From an uncultured Verrucomicrobiota bacterium (GTDB lineage Bacteria; Verrucomicrobiota; Verrucomicrobiia; Verrucomicrobiales; Verrucomicrobiaceae), in NCBI GenBank assembly GCA_903838675.1, contig CAILZI010000114.1:1-44129 (forward strand): DNA of 44,129 nucleotides, read 5' to 3'. The position numbers were made by a program, and so were the translations under genes. The notes under the pieces were generated by a model. That model did no database searches. It was not told the DNA's origin and saw only the letters and a list, made by a program, of their open reading frames with translations. Positions 23,623 through 33,151 of this stretch are shown here, in pieces (the stretch's first letter is position 1; the number at the start of each line of letters is the position of its first letter).

Positions 23623-25650
23623 TCAATCATTCTCAGGTGGCTGGTAAACGTAGAGGTAATCGATCGCCACTTCACCATCGCCTGAAGTCACAATTTCGAT
23701 CGTGTGCTGACGGTTGGCCAGGTTCCGCGCGAGCGGTGCACTGAAGGTCTCTGCGTGCTCGCTTTTGAAACTCAGCTCACTCACAGCAGCGCGATAAACG
23801 TCGAAGGAGAAGAACTCTCCTTGGGCGACACCGTATTCCACAGGCTGGTCTTTCTTTTCCAACCGGCCTGCACGCCAGAATTTAGGGTCGATGCCGATTT
23901 GCCCTGAGCGGCTGCGGAAAGGGGCTGCGAGATTGCCCACACCGTCGGGTCCGGTCACGGTGCCTTTGAGGTCGTAGTCGCCCGTGTTGCTGGTCATCGT
24001 GATCGTCCATTTTTGCGGCATTACATTGGCACCCAGATCGACGCAGTGAGGGATCCGCCAGTTCTTCTTGTCTGGCTTGATGCAGTTCATGACGAAAATC
24101 GGTGCCTGATCAGCGGGTTCGCCATCGAGGAAGACTTTCACTGTGCCTCCTGATGTCGTTTTGCGACCAATCAAGTCAACGCGATTGCCGGTTAAGGTAA
24201 GTTTCAAACGAGCACCCGCAGTGCTGCTGCGCAGCACTCCATCGCTCGTGGTCCAGTCGCCGGAGAGACTCAGTTTCTCGGTGGTACTTTCCATGGGTTG
24301 CAGCACTGCAATGCGCCGCTCCCGAGACTCGGGCTTGTAGGTGGTCTGATCGGACTTCGTGAGGTGGCGGCTCACATTGTCCCAGATCCGAATTCGCCCA
24401 TGCATGTTTTGATGATTGTGATCATGCAGCAGGTCGTCCGGGTTTAGCTTTTCACGTGCAATGTATTCAGCCATCTCACGCCGGTTCTCGACGAATTCGG
24501 CTCCGTGTTTCTGGCAGATCTCCCGCACCTTGTCCCACACCACGCCTGCACCGTGCTCGATGTCATCGGGTGTCATCTTGCTGTCCGGCTTGAAGTGCAG
24601 CGAAGGAACGATCACTTCGGCGGTGGTGTGCCGTCGTATTTCCGTCAGCATGGCATCCAGACCTTCCAGCGTGCCGCTGGTGTAGGTGAAAATGAGGTCG
24701 GGCTCCTCGACCGCCACAAACTGTTTGATCCAGCCATCAACGAATTCCCACGGAGTGCCAGGACCTCCATGCTTGCGATAGATGATCTGCGGTGCCTTGG
24801 GGAAACGCTGGCGAATCGCCTCCATGAGTTCGTAGCCTCCGCCCTGCCAGTCGGTAAAGCTCGACCCCAGCGCCCAAATCACGAAGGGTTTGCCCGGGAT
24901 GCCAGCCCTGCCTTCCCACTTCGCCACTGAGAGCGCCAAATTCTTGCCGTCACCCGGGCGCGGCGTGACATCGTACGGCGGCAGATTCGACCGCTCGTTC
25001 TGGTAGGCGGCGGACATCTCAGCCGCGTCAACGGTGCGCAGCCGGATGTCATCAAGACTGATGAACTGCCCCTCTGTGCCATCTTCCCGAGGATTCAGAT
25101 TCAGCTGTATCGTTGTGCACTGCGGGGGCAGCATGAAAAAGAAACCCACCTGCCGCCACTGGGCCCACGTTTCGACAGGGACGACCGGATAATAGAGCGG
25201 CGTATGGATGACGGTGAAACTTGGCTCCCGTTCATCCGAAGTGAACGCAATGGTGCCCCAGGGCTCGATGGGGGCTTTGAGCCAGAAGCTCAGAAAATAA
25301 AATCCCCCAGGCTGGCCCGACATAATGGGGCTGTTGAGGCCTGCTCCCTTTTTTACTTTCATGCGAAAGTAGGCGTGGCCTTGAGGCGCATCGGTGCTGG
25401 AAACGATTTCATCCAGGCCATGGCCCCAGCCTGGTGGAAGCTTGCCGTTGCTTTCAAAGTCATTGCCCATCAGGGAGATGAACTGGCTGTTGGCAGCCGC
25501 AGGGAAAGGTTTGCTGCTGACGCAGCGCAGGCCGGAGCGTTCGGCTACTGCATCTTTGCTTGGTTTGGTTTCGTCACCGAAAGCGGGGATGGCAAAAGCT
25601 ACCAGCAACAAGGCTGCAAAATGAAGACGGGCAATCGAGGAATAGTTCAT
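23623..25650 (-). CDS. Secreted multidomain SGNH-type hydrolase with flanking beta-sandwich domains
   Basis: A 675-residue exported protein (signal peptide ending about IPAFGDE). Residues 40-210 look like a carbohydrate-binding beta-sandwich (FISLDDIRLRTVD at its end), about 240-430 an SGNH domain, and the rest one or two more beta domains. In the SGNH part, block I is IWALGSSFTDW with S264, a glycine-rich HGGPGTP turn follows, TYTSGTLEG stands for block III, and D410-x-x-H413 in LLHDHNHQNMHG closes the triad. It would deacylate a polysaccharide. The frame is open upstream, but ATG at 25650 overlaps the sulfatase stop by four bases (ATGA), so translation is coupled. Confidence 0.82.
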   Translation of the reverse strand: MNYSSIARLHFAALLLVAFAIPAFGDETKPSKDAVAERSGLRCVSSKPFPAAANSQFISLMGNDFESNGKLPPGWGHGLDEIVSSTDAPQGHAYFRMKVKKGAGLNSPIMSGQPGGFYFLSFWLKAPIEPWGTIAFTSDEREPSFTVIHTPLYYPVVPVETWAQWRQVGFFFMLPPQCTTIQLNLNPREDGTEGQFISLDDIRLRTVDAAEMSAAYQNERSNLPPYDVTPRPGDGKNLALSVAKWEGRAGIPGKPFVIWALGSSFTDWQGGGYELMEAIRQRFPKAPQIIYRKHGGPGTPWEFVDGWIKQFVAVEEPDLIFTYTSGTLEGLDAMLTEIRRHTTAEVIVPSLHFKPDSKMTPDDIEHGAGVVWDKVREICQKHGAEFVENRREMAEYIAREKLNPDDLLHDHNHQNMHGRIRIWDNVSRHLTKSDQTTYKPESRERRIAVLQPMESTTEKLSLSGDWTTSDGVLRSSTAGARLKLTLTGNRVDLIGRKTTSGGTVKVFLDGEPADQAPIFVMNCIKPDKKNWRIPHCVDLGANVMPQKWTITMTSNTGDYDLKGTVTGPDGVGNLAAPFRSRSGQIGIDPKFWRAGRLEKKDQPVEYGVAQGEFFSFDVYRAAVSELSFKSEHAETFSAPLARNLANRQHTIEIVTSGDGEVAIDYLYVYQPPEND

Positions 25651-27083
25651 GGTTTGGCCTTGGGATTGCCAGGTTTGATATCGGGATTCGTCACGGGCAG
25701 TGCAGCACCCACGGCTGTGCGCCACGCATGAAGCTGATCGCGCAGCGCTTTGGCCTTGTCCGGCATCTCCTTGGCGAGATCGTGCTGCTCGCTGATGTCG
25801 TCACTGAGATGGTAGAGTTCGAGATGCTGGTCTTCGAAGAACTCCAGCAGCTTCCAGTCTCGGGAGCGCACGGCGCTGACTGGGGTTGTGGTATGGTAGT
25901 AGTGCGGATAATGGAAAAACAGCGCGTCACGATCCAGTTTCGACGACGGCTGTTTCAGCAACGGCGTTAGATCAAGACCGTCATTCGCCTTCGCGGGCAG
26001 GCCAGCGGCGCTGAGCAGGGTGTTGAAGAGGTCCATTGTCGCCACGGGTTCATCACAAACGCCGCCGGTACCGGTGATGCCCGGCCAGCGGATGATCAGC
26101 GGAATGCGAATGCCGCCTTCATAGAGAGATCCTTTGCCAGAGCGCAGCGGCGCATTGTTCGTCACCGGCATGTCGCGGCCGCTGGCTTTGTCTGAGCCGA
26201 TGTAGCCACCGTTGTCACTCGCGAAGATGACGAGCGTGTTTTTGTCCAGGCCGCGCTCTTTCAGATGATCCAGAATGAGGCCCACATCGTCGTCGAGATT
26301 CTTGTTCATGGCCGCATAGACAGCGTGCTTGTGCTTCATCCCATCGCGCAGCCTGGCATCAAAGAGTAGTACATCGGCCTCCTTTGCCTCGATCGGCGTG
26401 TGCACGGAATGATGCGCGAGATAGATGAAGAAGGGTTGTTTGCCAGCATTGTCGATCACCTTGATCGCTTCATCGGTGAGCCGGTCCGTGAGATACTCGC
26501 CTGACTTGCCGAATTCCAGATGCGGCACATAACGGAACTCATCTCCGAAACGACCGCTGCCGCTGTAAGGCCACCAAAAGGACTGCGGCGCTCCCCAGTT
26601 GGTGCCGCCGATATTGATGTCAAAGCCATGCGACTCGGGGTAATGCAACCAGTCTCCCAGATGCCATTTGCCGATAAGTGCCGTGAGATAACCTGCGTCA
26701 TGCAGATGCTTGGCGATGGTTGTTTCCGTATGCGGTAGATTCCAGATCGACGGTGCTTCGCGCAGTTTGCGGTTCTTCGGGCCGCCGCTCTCGGCGCCTT
26801 CGGCCCAGATCGTGAAATGCAGCCGTGCCGCATGTTTGCCCGTCATCAAGGTCGAGCGCGTGGGCGAACAAACTGACATGGCATAGGCATTGGTGAAACG
26901 CACCGATTCGCTCGCGAACCGATCAATATGCGGTGTCTCGTGCAAATCCGCCCCATAGCAGCCGAGGTCACTCCAGCCCATGTCGTCAGCAAGAATGAAG
27001 AGGATGTTGGGGCGCGTACTGTCCGCATGCGCGGCATGCGTAATGCAGAGCAAAGCGATGCAGAAGATGAGCAATTCTTTCAT
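25647..27083 (-). CDS. Secreted sulfatase (formylglycine type, CSPTR)
   Basis: A 478-residue S1 sulfatase with signal peptide MKELLIFCIALLCITHAAHA. Metal site one is FILADDMGWSDLGCYG, the formylglycine cysteine is C72 in AMSVCSPTRSTLMTGK, then IGKWHLGDW and metal site two FASDNGGYIG. It resembles N-acetylgalactosamine-4/6-type and other glycan exosulfatases in general layout, but substrate cannot be told. It overlaps both neighbours by exactly four bases: its ATG lies in the stop of the gene before (27080-27083) and its stop in the ATG of the gene after (25647-25650), so it is translationally tied to the two SGNH proteins. Confidence 0.94.
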   Translation of the reverse strand: MKELLIFCIALLCITHAAHADSTRPNILFILADDMGWSDLGCYGADLHETPHIDRFASESVRFTNAYAMSVCSPTRSTLMTGKHAARLHFTIWAEGAESGGPKNRKLREAPSIWNLPHTETTIAKHLHDAGYLTALIGKWHLGDWLHYPESHGFDINIGGTNWGAPQSFWWPYSGSGRFGDEFRYVPHLEFGKSGEYLTDRLTDEAIKVIDNAGKQPFFIYLAHHSVHTPIEAKEADVLLFDARLRDGMKHKHAVYAAMNKNLDDDVGLILDHLKERGLDKNTLVIFASDNGGYIGSDKASGRDMPVTNNAPLRSGKGSLYEGGIRIPLIIRWPGITGTGGVCDEPVATMDLFNTLLSAAGLPAKANDGLDLTPLLKQPSSKLDRDALFFHYPHYYHTTTPVSAVRSRDWKLLEFFEDQHLELYHLSDDISEQHDLAKEMPDKAKALRDQLHAWRTAVGAALPVTNPDIKPGNPKAKP

Positions 27084-28363
27084 GGCGGGCCTTTTGGCAG
27101 CGGCAGCGGTTCGACTTTTTCGCCTGCTTTGATGAACCAGCGGCTGGTGCCAGGGTTGGTTTTGAAAAAGTTCAGCAGCAGTGTGGTGGTCTTGCGGCAG
27201 CCGGATTCATTCGGGTGAAGCTGATCGGGGCGCACATCGTTTTGTGTCCAGGTCAGTCCGTCGAGTTTGCGTGTACTGGTCCCTTGCGCCCACAAGTAGG
27301 GGCCCCACAGCAGCAGGGGCGCTTTCACCTCCTCCTTGGCGGGGTCAAAATTGAGCTGCGCATCACCCTTGATCTGGTTCTGCACCAGCCAGCGTGTGCT
27401 GAAGCCGGACTCATAGGCATAAGGTTCCGGGCTGCCGCTTGCGCGTCCTGACCATCCACCAAACGTTCGGCTCGACAGATAGACAATGCGCAGATTGGGG
27501 TAGCGCTGATGAGCGATGTTGAGCATGGCCGTGATGTCAGCCTGCAGTGCTCGTGCATGCGCCGGGAATTCTCCCAGCGGTTTCGGATTGGCCTCCACCT
27601 GCTTGAGCCAGGCGATCTGCACCTGTTTTGCCGACAACCCCGCATCTGCAATCCGCTGCGCAAGCGTGGGCCAGGTGTCCTTCTCCCGATTGGTGGACTT
27701 GCGTTTGCCCTTCGGCATGCCCAGCAGATCCATTTCCTGGTCCAGCCGCTCCTGTTCGGCCTTGGGCAGCACGTCCGCGCCGTCCCATGCCCACATCACG
27801 GCCGAGCGTCCACCAATGCAGCCATTGACGATCACCACCTGCGGATTCTTCTGCGGATCATTGTCAGCGGTCCGTTTGAAATCCTCGGTCTCAATGGAGG
27901 AATTTGAGAAGCCAATGGTGATGAAGCCGATTTTGCCTTCAGCCGAAGGCTCGCCATTCGCATCACGCGGCACGATCATTGCAGTCCCGCGAAGGTGAGC
28001 CGCTTGATGGGCCTCAGGCGGTTCATTTTTGCCACCCCCGTAAAGGCCGCCATCTTCACCCTTGTAGAGCGTTGTCATGTCGGTGATCGGCACCAGCATT
28101 TTCCAGTCGTCTGGGTTGACTGAGGAAGTGGACGCGGCAGAGACATTGGGTCCTCCTCCAGTCTGTTTGTTCATGGACCGCTCGCGGATCGCCTGCTTGA
28201 CTCGTTCGAAATAGGCCTGGTCTTCGGCTGAGAGGGTTTCTCCGGCCTTGAATCGTTCCATCAGCTGCCTTCCCCGTGCCACATCAATCGCGGGCTCGTC
28301 AGCAGCAGTAAGTCCGCATATGCTCAGGGAGAGCAGCGCAAAGGAGAGGCGGAATGTTTTCAT
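27080..28363 (-). CDS. Secreted SGNH-like (sialate-O-acetylesterase-type) protein
   Basis: A 427-residue exported protein; ATG at 28363 gives the leader MKTFRLSFALLSLSICGLTAA. An N-terminal helical stretch (residues 25-70) precedes an SGNH-like domain: ITIGFSNSSIE around S153 as nucleophile elbow, VIVNGCIGGRSAVMWAW as block II, and D380-x-x-H383 in VRPDQLHPNESGCRK. The large insert NIAHQRYPNLRIVYLSSRTFGGW fits the lyso-lipase-like strand order. Of the three SGNH proteins in this operon it is the only one with no obvious added sugar-binding domain. Likely removes acetyl or another acyl group. Its stop is shared (ATGA) with the sulfatase start. Confidence 0.78.
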   Translation of the reverse strand: MKTFRLSFALLSLSICGLTAADEPAIDVARGRQLMERFKAGETLSAEDQAYFERVKQAIRERSMNKQTGGGPNVSAASTSSVNPDDWKMLVPITDMTTLYKGEDGGLYGGGKNEPPEAHQAAHLRGTAMIVPRDANGEPSAEGKIGFITIGFSNSSIETEDFKRTADNDPQKNPQVVIVNGCIGGRSAVMWAWDGADVLPKAEQERLDQEMDLLGMPKGKRKSTNREKDTWPTLAQRIADAGLSAKQVQIAWLKQVEANPKPLGEFPAHARALQADITAMLNIAHQRYPNLRIVYLSSRTFGGWSGRASGSPEPYAYESGFSTRWLVQNQIKGDAQLNFDPAKEEVKAPLLLWGPYLWAQGTSTRKLDGLTWTQNDVRPDQLHPNESGCRKTTTLLLNFFKTNPGTSRWFIKAGEKVEPLPLPKGPP

Positions 28364-28408
28364 GGTGGAGGAGCAGTTGAACCATCCAATCGATCCCACG
28401 GTTGCAGC

Positions 28409-29638
28409 TTATCTCCCCGCCTTCCCAAAGGCAGCCACTGCCGCCTTCATGAAACCGCCGTACATGATCTTCTGTTCATCACCGGTCATGTCGAAACGCT
28501 CGACGAGAATCACCATGGCGAGTTCACTCTTCGGATCGATCCACATCGCCGTGCGCCGGGCGCCACGGTGGCCGAAACTGCCGACACTGGGGCCTTCGTC
28601 GTCCTTGATCTTGACCGACCAGCCGACGCCATAAGCTTCGTTCGGATTCACAGGCACGTCGCCCGTTTGAATGGCGGACATTTGCTTCACGGCCTGCTCG
28701 GAGAGGTAGCGTTTGCCATCAAGGGTGCCGCCATTGAGCAGCATGCGGCAGAATACGCCCACGTCGGCCGCAGTGGAGTAGAAGCCGCCGGCCGGCTCAC
28801 CATAGTGCTTGGCATAGCTGAAAGCCACCCCGGCACCCATGTCGGCGGTGACGGCGCGCGGCACATGGACACCTTCACTCCATTTGTCGATGATGCGCTG
28901 TTCGACATCCTTGTCCTGCTTGATCTCTTCAAGACCTGTCTTGTCCGCAGTGAAGCGTGCGGTGTGCGCCAGCCGTGCCGCCTGTTCCTCGTTTGGCCAG
29001 AAGGTGGTGTCTTTCATGCCCAGCGGGTCAAACAGACGCTTCTGCATGAAATCAATGTAGTTCATGCCGCTCACCACCTCGATGATGCGACCGCCGGTAT
29101 CGATGCCGCAGTTGTTGTATTCGTATTTGGTGCCGGGCTCCTGACGCAAAGGGTAAGTCGCAAACAACTTCACGTTATCCTGCAGTGACTGCGTCATCTT
29201 CAGTCCCTTCTCATTTGCGAGCACAAGGCCGCTGGTGTGGCACATCACCTCACGCACAGTGATCGGGTGCTTCGGCGCGTGCAGGATGCCATCCGCATCC
29301 TTGATTTGCTGGCCCTTGAACTCAGGCAGATATTTTTCCACCGAATCATCCAGGCTCACTTTGCCTTCATCGATGAGCATCATCAGGGTCGCACCCGTGA
29401 GCGACTTGCTCATCGAGGCAATCCAAAACACCGCATCTTTCCGCATGGGCGTCTTGTTCGCAAGACTGGCATAACCCGCCGCCTCAAGGTCGAGCACTTT
29501 GTCCTTGCTGGCGACCAGCGCGACCACGCCAGGAGCAATGTGCTTGTCCACCAATGACTGCAGGACAGGCTGGAGCGGACTCTCGGCATGAACGAATGAA
29601 GCAAGGGCGAGAAAGCTGAAAAGTACGATGGGTTTCAT
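28409..29638 (-). CDS. Secreted serine hydrolase of the class C beta-lactamase fold (esterase-like)
   Basis: A 409-residue exported protein (MKPIVLFSFLALASFVHA leader). The class C/DD-peptidase-fold active site is complete: S75-M-S-K78 in WIASMSKSLTG, the tyrosine motif Y174-x-N in TKYEYNNCG, and HRGARRT in place of the KTG triad. Members with HxG and long C-terminal segments are often esterases acting on small esters or D-amino-acid peptides rather than antibiotics. In a glycan operon an esterase function is the more likely. Gaps are 12 bases to the gene before and 45 to the gene after. Confidence 0.88.
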   Translation of the reverse strand: MKPIVLFSFLALASFVHAESPLQPVLQSLVDKHIAPGVVALVASKDKVLDLEAAGYASLANKTPMRKDAVFWIASMSKSLTGATLMMLIDEGKVSLDDSVEKYLPEFKGQQIKDADGILHAPKHPITVREVMCHTSGLVLANEKGLKMTQSLQDNVKLFATYPLRQEPGTKYEYNNCGIDTGGRIIEVVSGMNYIDFMQKRLFDPLGMKDTTFWPNEEQAARLAHTARFTADKTGLEEIKQDKDVEQRIIDKWSEGVHVPRAVTADMGAGVAFSYAKHYGEPAGGFYSTAADVGVFCRMLLNGGTLDGKRYLSEQAVKQMSAIQTGDVPVNPNEAYGVGWSVKIKDDEGPSVGSFGHRGARRTAMWIDPKSELAMVILVERFDMTGDEQKIMYGGFMKAAVAAFGKAGR

Positions 29639-29650
29639 GTGAGTAGATTT

Positions 29651-31432
29651 TTACTGGGAAGAAACGGCGCTGTCAGCCATCCCGCTTTTGTAGGCGATAG
29701 CCTGCACTTGAATGCCAGGCTGAACACTGATCGCCCCACAATAGACATAGCCACGGGTGCGTGTCGGTGTGGTGCCGTCGAGCGTGTAGCGAAACCACGC
29801 GCCCGGAGTCGAAGACTTGAGCGTGATGACTTTGCCATCGCTGCTGAACTGCGGCTTGCCACAGGGCTCCTTGCCCTCTTCATACAGGCCGCAGTCGGGG
29901 TAGTTCTTGATCACATCCCAGGCAAGGCGTTCGATGGTGCGTGCCTGCTCAGGAGTGAACGTGGTCTCGATGGGCTGTGTTTTGCCTTCCGGTGCCTCAC
30001 GGTAGAATGCGGAATACCAGGTGAGATCGACGAGATACGCGCCATTCGCCGAATTGTGGATCGGGCCGCTGGCGGGATGCACCTGATCGTTGAATAGCAG
30101 CGGGTAGAAGGAGCCTGGCTTCACGCCAGGAAACTGGCCGTGGTCGATCATGTTCTTGATCCATCCCATCGCCAGCGCGCTCGGGATGATGTGCGCCGGT
30201 TTGCCTTCATGGAGCTGTTCGCCGAGCCGGTGCTGCAGCTCCTCGACATAGAGCAGCATGGCGCTCATGGATTCTTCCCAGGTCAAAGCCGGGAAGGTCT
30301 TCTTCATTTGAAAGCTCGGAATCGTGCCGTTGTCAGTGGGGCGCGCGCGTTTCATCTCCACCCACTCGCAGTAGAGCCACGGCTGAAGATCCGGTGACTT
30401 CTCACGGAATTTGCGGATGAAGCTGATCTCCGCGGCGATCTCCTTGTCCAAATCGAAGTCACGCGGCTGCAGGGTGATAAGGTCCACCTTGCCGATTTTG
30501 CTCCAGTACTCATCCCATGTCGGCGTACCACGTTTCTGTGACTGCATCTCCTTGGCGTTGGCCAGCTTGTCATTTTTGTAGTCACCGGTCGCGACCGCCC
30601 AGTTCTCGCGCGTCAGCGCACCCGGACGCAAAAACGATTCCTGATGATGCGCGTAGCCCGCCGTGCGTGCGTAGCGCCAGAAATTGCCGCAGGTGCCCGT
30701 GAGACTGTTGCCAATGTGCGCGGTGAAGAGGCCCGGCTTGGTCTGCTCCTTCAGCAAATACGTCACCGGTACGGCCAGGCTCGGCGCGGCGCGGTCGGGC
30801 GCTATCGTAATGGCCGTGATCGTCGTGTTCTTATCGATGTGGATCGGTTTCGTATAAGTCTCGCCATGATCTGCCGTTGGCGTGCTGCCATCGAGCGTGT
30901 AGCGAATGGTTGCGCCGCGCGGTCCGCTGAGTGTTACATCCGTGGGTCCGCCCAAATCGCTTTCCGCTGGTGAAAAGGCAGGCCGGTTGGGAGTTGCCGT
31001 GGCGAATAAATCAAAGCCAATCGCGCTGTCGTTCACCGCATCTTTGCCTTCAACGAAAGGGGTGAACTTGGCCCCTTTGCCGTCGTCTGCGAGAAGCTGG
31101 TCATTGGCAAAGATCTCCACCTTGCCCATCTTCAGCGTTGAGCCTGCTGGCATCGACAGACGCAGCCAGCGGTAGAGCTTGGCATTGTCAAACTTCACCT
31201 CAGTCCAAGTCTTGGCCGCCGGTGCGTCCTTGATCGTTGCCAGCGTAACATAACCCTCGGTGCGCGAGATGTTGGACCCCTCCAGCTTGGCCCCCACCAT
31301 TGCTTGTTCACTTCCAGGCAGCGCCTCAAATCGCATGCGGTTGCAGGCTGGCAGCGGTTTGTCTGCGGCACTCAGCCAGAGAGAGGTGAGCAGGAAGATT
31401 CCTCCCAGGAAATTGCGTGGGTTTGTTTTCAT
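29651..31432 (-). CDS. Secreted SGNH-like protein with two chitobiase-C-terminal-type domains
   Basis: A 593-residue exported protein (signal peptide MKTNPRNFLGGIFLLTSLWLSAA). Domains in order: an F5/8-like beta-sandwich (30-115), a CHB_HEX_C-like repeat with IRYTLDGSTPTADHGETY (about 150-225), a SGNH-like core with HIGNSLTGTCGNFW (S243) and D449-x-x-H452 in LFNDQVHPASGP, and a second CHB_HEX_C-like repeat with FRYTLDGTTPTRTRGYVY at the very end. The YTLDGxTPT repeats are commonly found attached to extracellular glycan-active enzymes. A deacylase on a bound polysaccharide is the best guess; the length of the core (about 240-490) is larger than a minimal SGNH domain. Confidence 0.8.
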   Translation of the reverse strand: MKTNPRNFLGGIFLLTSLWLSAADKPLPACNRMRFEALPGSEQAMVGAKLEGSNISRTEGYVTLATIKDAPAAKTWTEVKFDNAKLYRWLRLSMPAGSTLKMGKVEIFANDQLLADDGKGAKFTPFVEGKDAVNDSAIGFDLFATATPNRPAFSPAESDLGGPTDVTLSGPRGATIRYTLDGSTPTADHGETYTKPIHIDKNTTITAITIAPDRAAPSLAVPVTYLLKEQTKPGLFTAHIGNSLTGTCGNFWRYARTAGYAHHQESFLRPGALTRENWAVATGDYKNDKLANAKEMQSQKRGTPTWDEYWSKIGKVDLITLQPRDFDLDKEIAAEISFIRKFREKSPDLQPWLYCEWVEMKRARPTDNGTIPSFQMKKTFPALTWEESMSAMLLYVEELQHRLGEQLHEGKPAHIIPSALAMGWIKNMIDHGQFPGVKPGSFYPLLFNDQVHPASGPIHNSANGAYLVDLTWYSAFYREAPEGKTQPIETTFTPEQARTIERLAWDVIKNYPDCGLYEEGKEPCGKPQFSSDGKVITLKSSTPGAWFRYTLDGTTPTRTRGYVYCGAISVQPGIQVQAIAYKSGMADSAVSSQ

Positions 31433-31457
31433 TAAAATGGAAGGGCGGAATCGCCTA

Positions 31458-32342
31458 CTACGGCCAGTAAATGGCGATCTTCTTTTTCAGGAACTCCACA
31501 CTGCGCGCGAGCTGTTCCATGCCATCCACACCGTCCTCGATGCTGATCCAGCCGTTGAAGCCTTTGCTCTTCAGCTCGGTAAAGATCGCGTCGTAGTCAT
31601 TGAGGCCCTTGCCGATCTCGCCGTGGCGCAGACGCTTGGCATAGCCCTGCGCGCCGCCTTCTTCTTTGCGCAGATCTTCGATGGTGCCTTCCGCCAGATA
31701 GCGGTCGCTGGCATGCATCGTGACGACGCGGTGCGAGACACGCTTCAGCAGCTCGATCGGGTCTTCACCAGCGAGGTAGGTGTTGGATGGATCATAGTTC
31801 ACACCAAAGTTCGGATGGTTCACCGCATCGACGAGTTTGCAGAAGACATCCATTTTCTGCGCGAATTCGGGATAATCCCAGAAGTCGTCCTTGTAGTGAT
31901 TTTCAATGATCAGCGTGATGCCGCGCTCCTGCGCATAGGGTAGGCAGGCGTAGATCGAATCCGCTGCGAGTTTGACACCTTCATCAAGCGTCAGTTCAGG
32001 ACGACGCTGTCCGCTGAGCACGCGGCAGTACGATCCGCCGAGCGTGTGCGTCATGTCGATCCAGCGTTTCTGCTTCGCGATCTCCTTGTCGCGAAATGCG
32101 GCGTCCGGGTGGGTGAAGTCGGGGGAGCAGCACATCATCGGGATCGTTTTGCCTGTGTCTTCGACTTCCTTGCGAAAGCGCGGCCAGTTGCTCTCATCAG
32201 CCATCTCCAGAAAGCCAGCGTACCATTCGAGGCCCTGCACATCGAGCTTGGAGGCGAGTTGAATCCATTCGGAAACGGTCATGGTTCCTTCTTTGCAGAG
32301 GGCCTGCATGAAGGCTTTGGGGAAAGCGGCGAGTTTGGGCAT
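31458..32342 (-). CDS. Cytoplasmic xylose-isomerase-like TIM barrel (sugar isomerase/epimerase)
   Basis: A 294-residue protein without signal peptide. The start ATG at 32342 gives MPKLAAFPKAFMQALCKEG; the frame continues only into the SDR gene. Metal ligands are likely in GITLIIENHYKDDFWDYP, NFGVNYDPSNTYLAG, VVTMHASDRYLAEG and the terminal ISIEDGVDGM, which is the E-D-H-E set of the hydroxypyruvate-isomerase/tagatose-epimerase class. Third gene of the operon, five bases after the SDR gene. It is not a close copy of the isomerase at 17398-18243, so two different isomerisation or epimerisation steps are implied. Confidence 0.88.
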   Translation of the reverse strand: MPKLAAFPKAFMQALCKEGTMTVSEWIQLASKLDVQGLEWYAGFLEMADESNWPRFRKEVEDTGKTIPMMCCSPDFTHPDAAFRDKEIAKQKRWIDMTHTLGGSYCRVLSGQRRPELTLDEGVKLAADSIYACLPYAQERGITLIIENHYKDDFWDYPEFAQKMDVFCKLVDAVNHPNFGVNYDPSNTYLAGEDPIELLKRVSHRVVTMHASDRYLAEGTIEDLRKEEGGAQGYAKRLRHGEIGKGLNDYDAIFTELKSKGFNGWISIEDGVDGMEQLARSVEFLKKKIAIYWP

Positions 32343-32347
32343 GGTAG

Positions 32348-33148
32348 TTATTTGGAGGGAATGGTGGTGGTGTCTTTGGGCGGATTGCGGCCGATGAAGG
32401 GATACTGTTCCAAGTCGAACACCTGGCCGCTGATGGGACCGCATTCATCGGCCAGCAGCCATGCGGCGCACGCGGCGATCTCATCAGGCCAGATGATGCG
32501 TCCTGAGGGGGCATAGACATTTGGCAGATCAGCATACCAGTCTTCGCGCAGGCCGTGTTCGCGTTTGCGCTTGGCCTCGTTTTCGGTGAGCACCCAGCCG
32601 GGATTGATCTGGTTGACCCGCACACCATCTTCGCGCATGAGCGTGTCGCCGAGATTGCGCGTCAGCGTCATGAGCGCACCCTTGCTGACACTGTAAGGCA
32701 TGAGGTTGGGCTCGCCGCAGTAGGCATTGACGCTGCCAATATTGATGATGCTGCCACGTGTTGCACTCAGGTGCGGCAGAGCGGCTCGGATGATGAGGTA
32801 AGGGACGACGCAGTTGATCTCCAGCATGCGGCGAAACCACGCACCGTCGGTGGTCTGTAGGTTCCCCGCGCCGACCTGCGCCGCGTTGTTGACCACAGCA
32901 TCCAGCTTGCCGAATGCCTTGATGGCTTGCTCCACCAGCAACTGCGGTGTTGCCTCATCGGCGAGATCAGCGATGACAAGAGTGGCGTTTTCTGCGCCGA
33001 GTTCAGCGATGGTTTGCTCGCCGAGGTCCTGCTCAAGACCATGAATGAGCACGCGGGCTCCCTCTGCGACGCAGCGCTTCGCGATGGCTTTGCCAATGCC
33101 TGTGACGCTGCCTGTGACGATGATGACTTTGTTTTGAAGACGAGACAT
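32348..33148 (-). CDS. Short-chain dehydrogenase/reductase
   Basis: A 266-residue classical SDR. The cofactor motif is VTGSVTGIGK (12-19), the NNAAQVG motif follows, and the catalytic set is S139, Y152 and K156 in NIGSVNAYCGEPNLMPYSVSKG. The residue after strand two is in LIHGLEQDL, without an acidic residue at the position that favours NAD, so NADP use is possible. It should oxidise or reduce a sugar hydroxyl/ketone. Second gene of the operon, starting three bases after the FAD oxidoreductase stop. Confidence 0.92.
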   Translation of the reverse strand: MSRLQNKVIIVTGSVTGIGKAIAKRCVAEGARVLIHGLEQDLGEQTIAELGAENATLVIADLADEATPQLLVEQAIKAFGKLDAVVNNAAQVGAGNLQTTDGAWFRRMLEINCVVPYLIIRAALPHLSATRGSIINIGSVNAYCGEPNLMPYSVSKGALMTLTRNLGDTLMREDGVRVNQINPGWVLTENEAKRKREHGLREDWYADLPNVYAPSGRIIWPDEIAACAAWLLADECGPISGQVFDLEQYPFIGRNPPKDTTTIPSK

Positions 33149-33151
33149 GTG

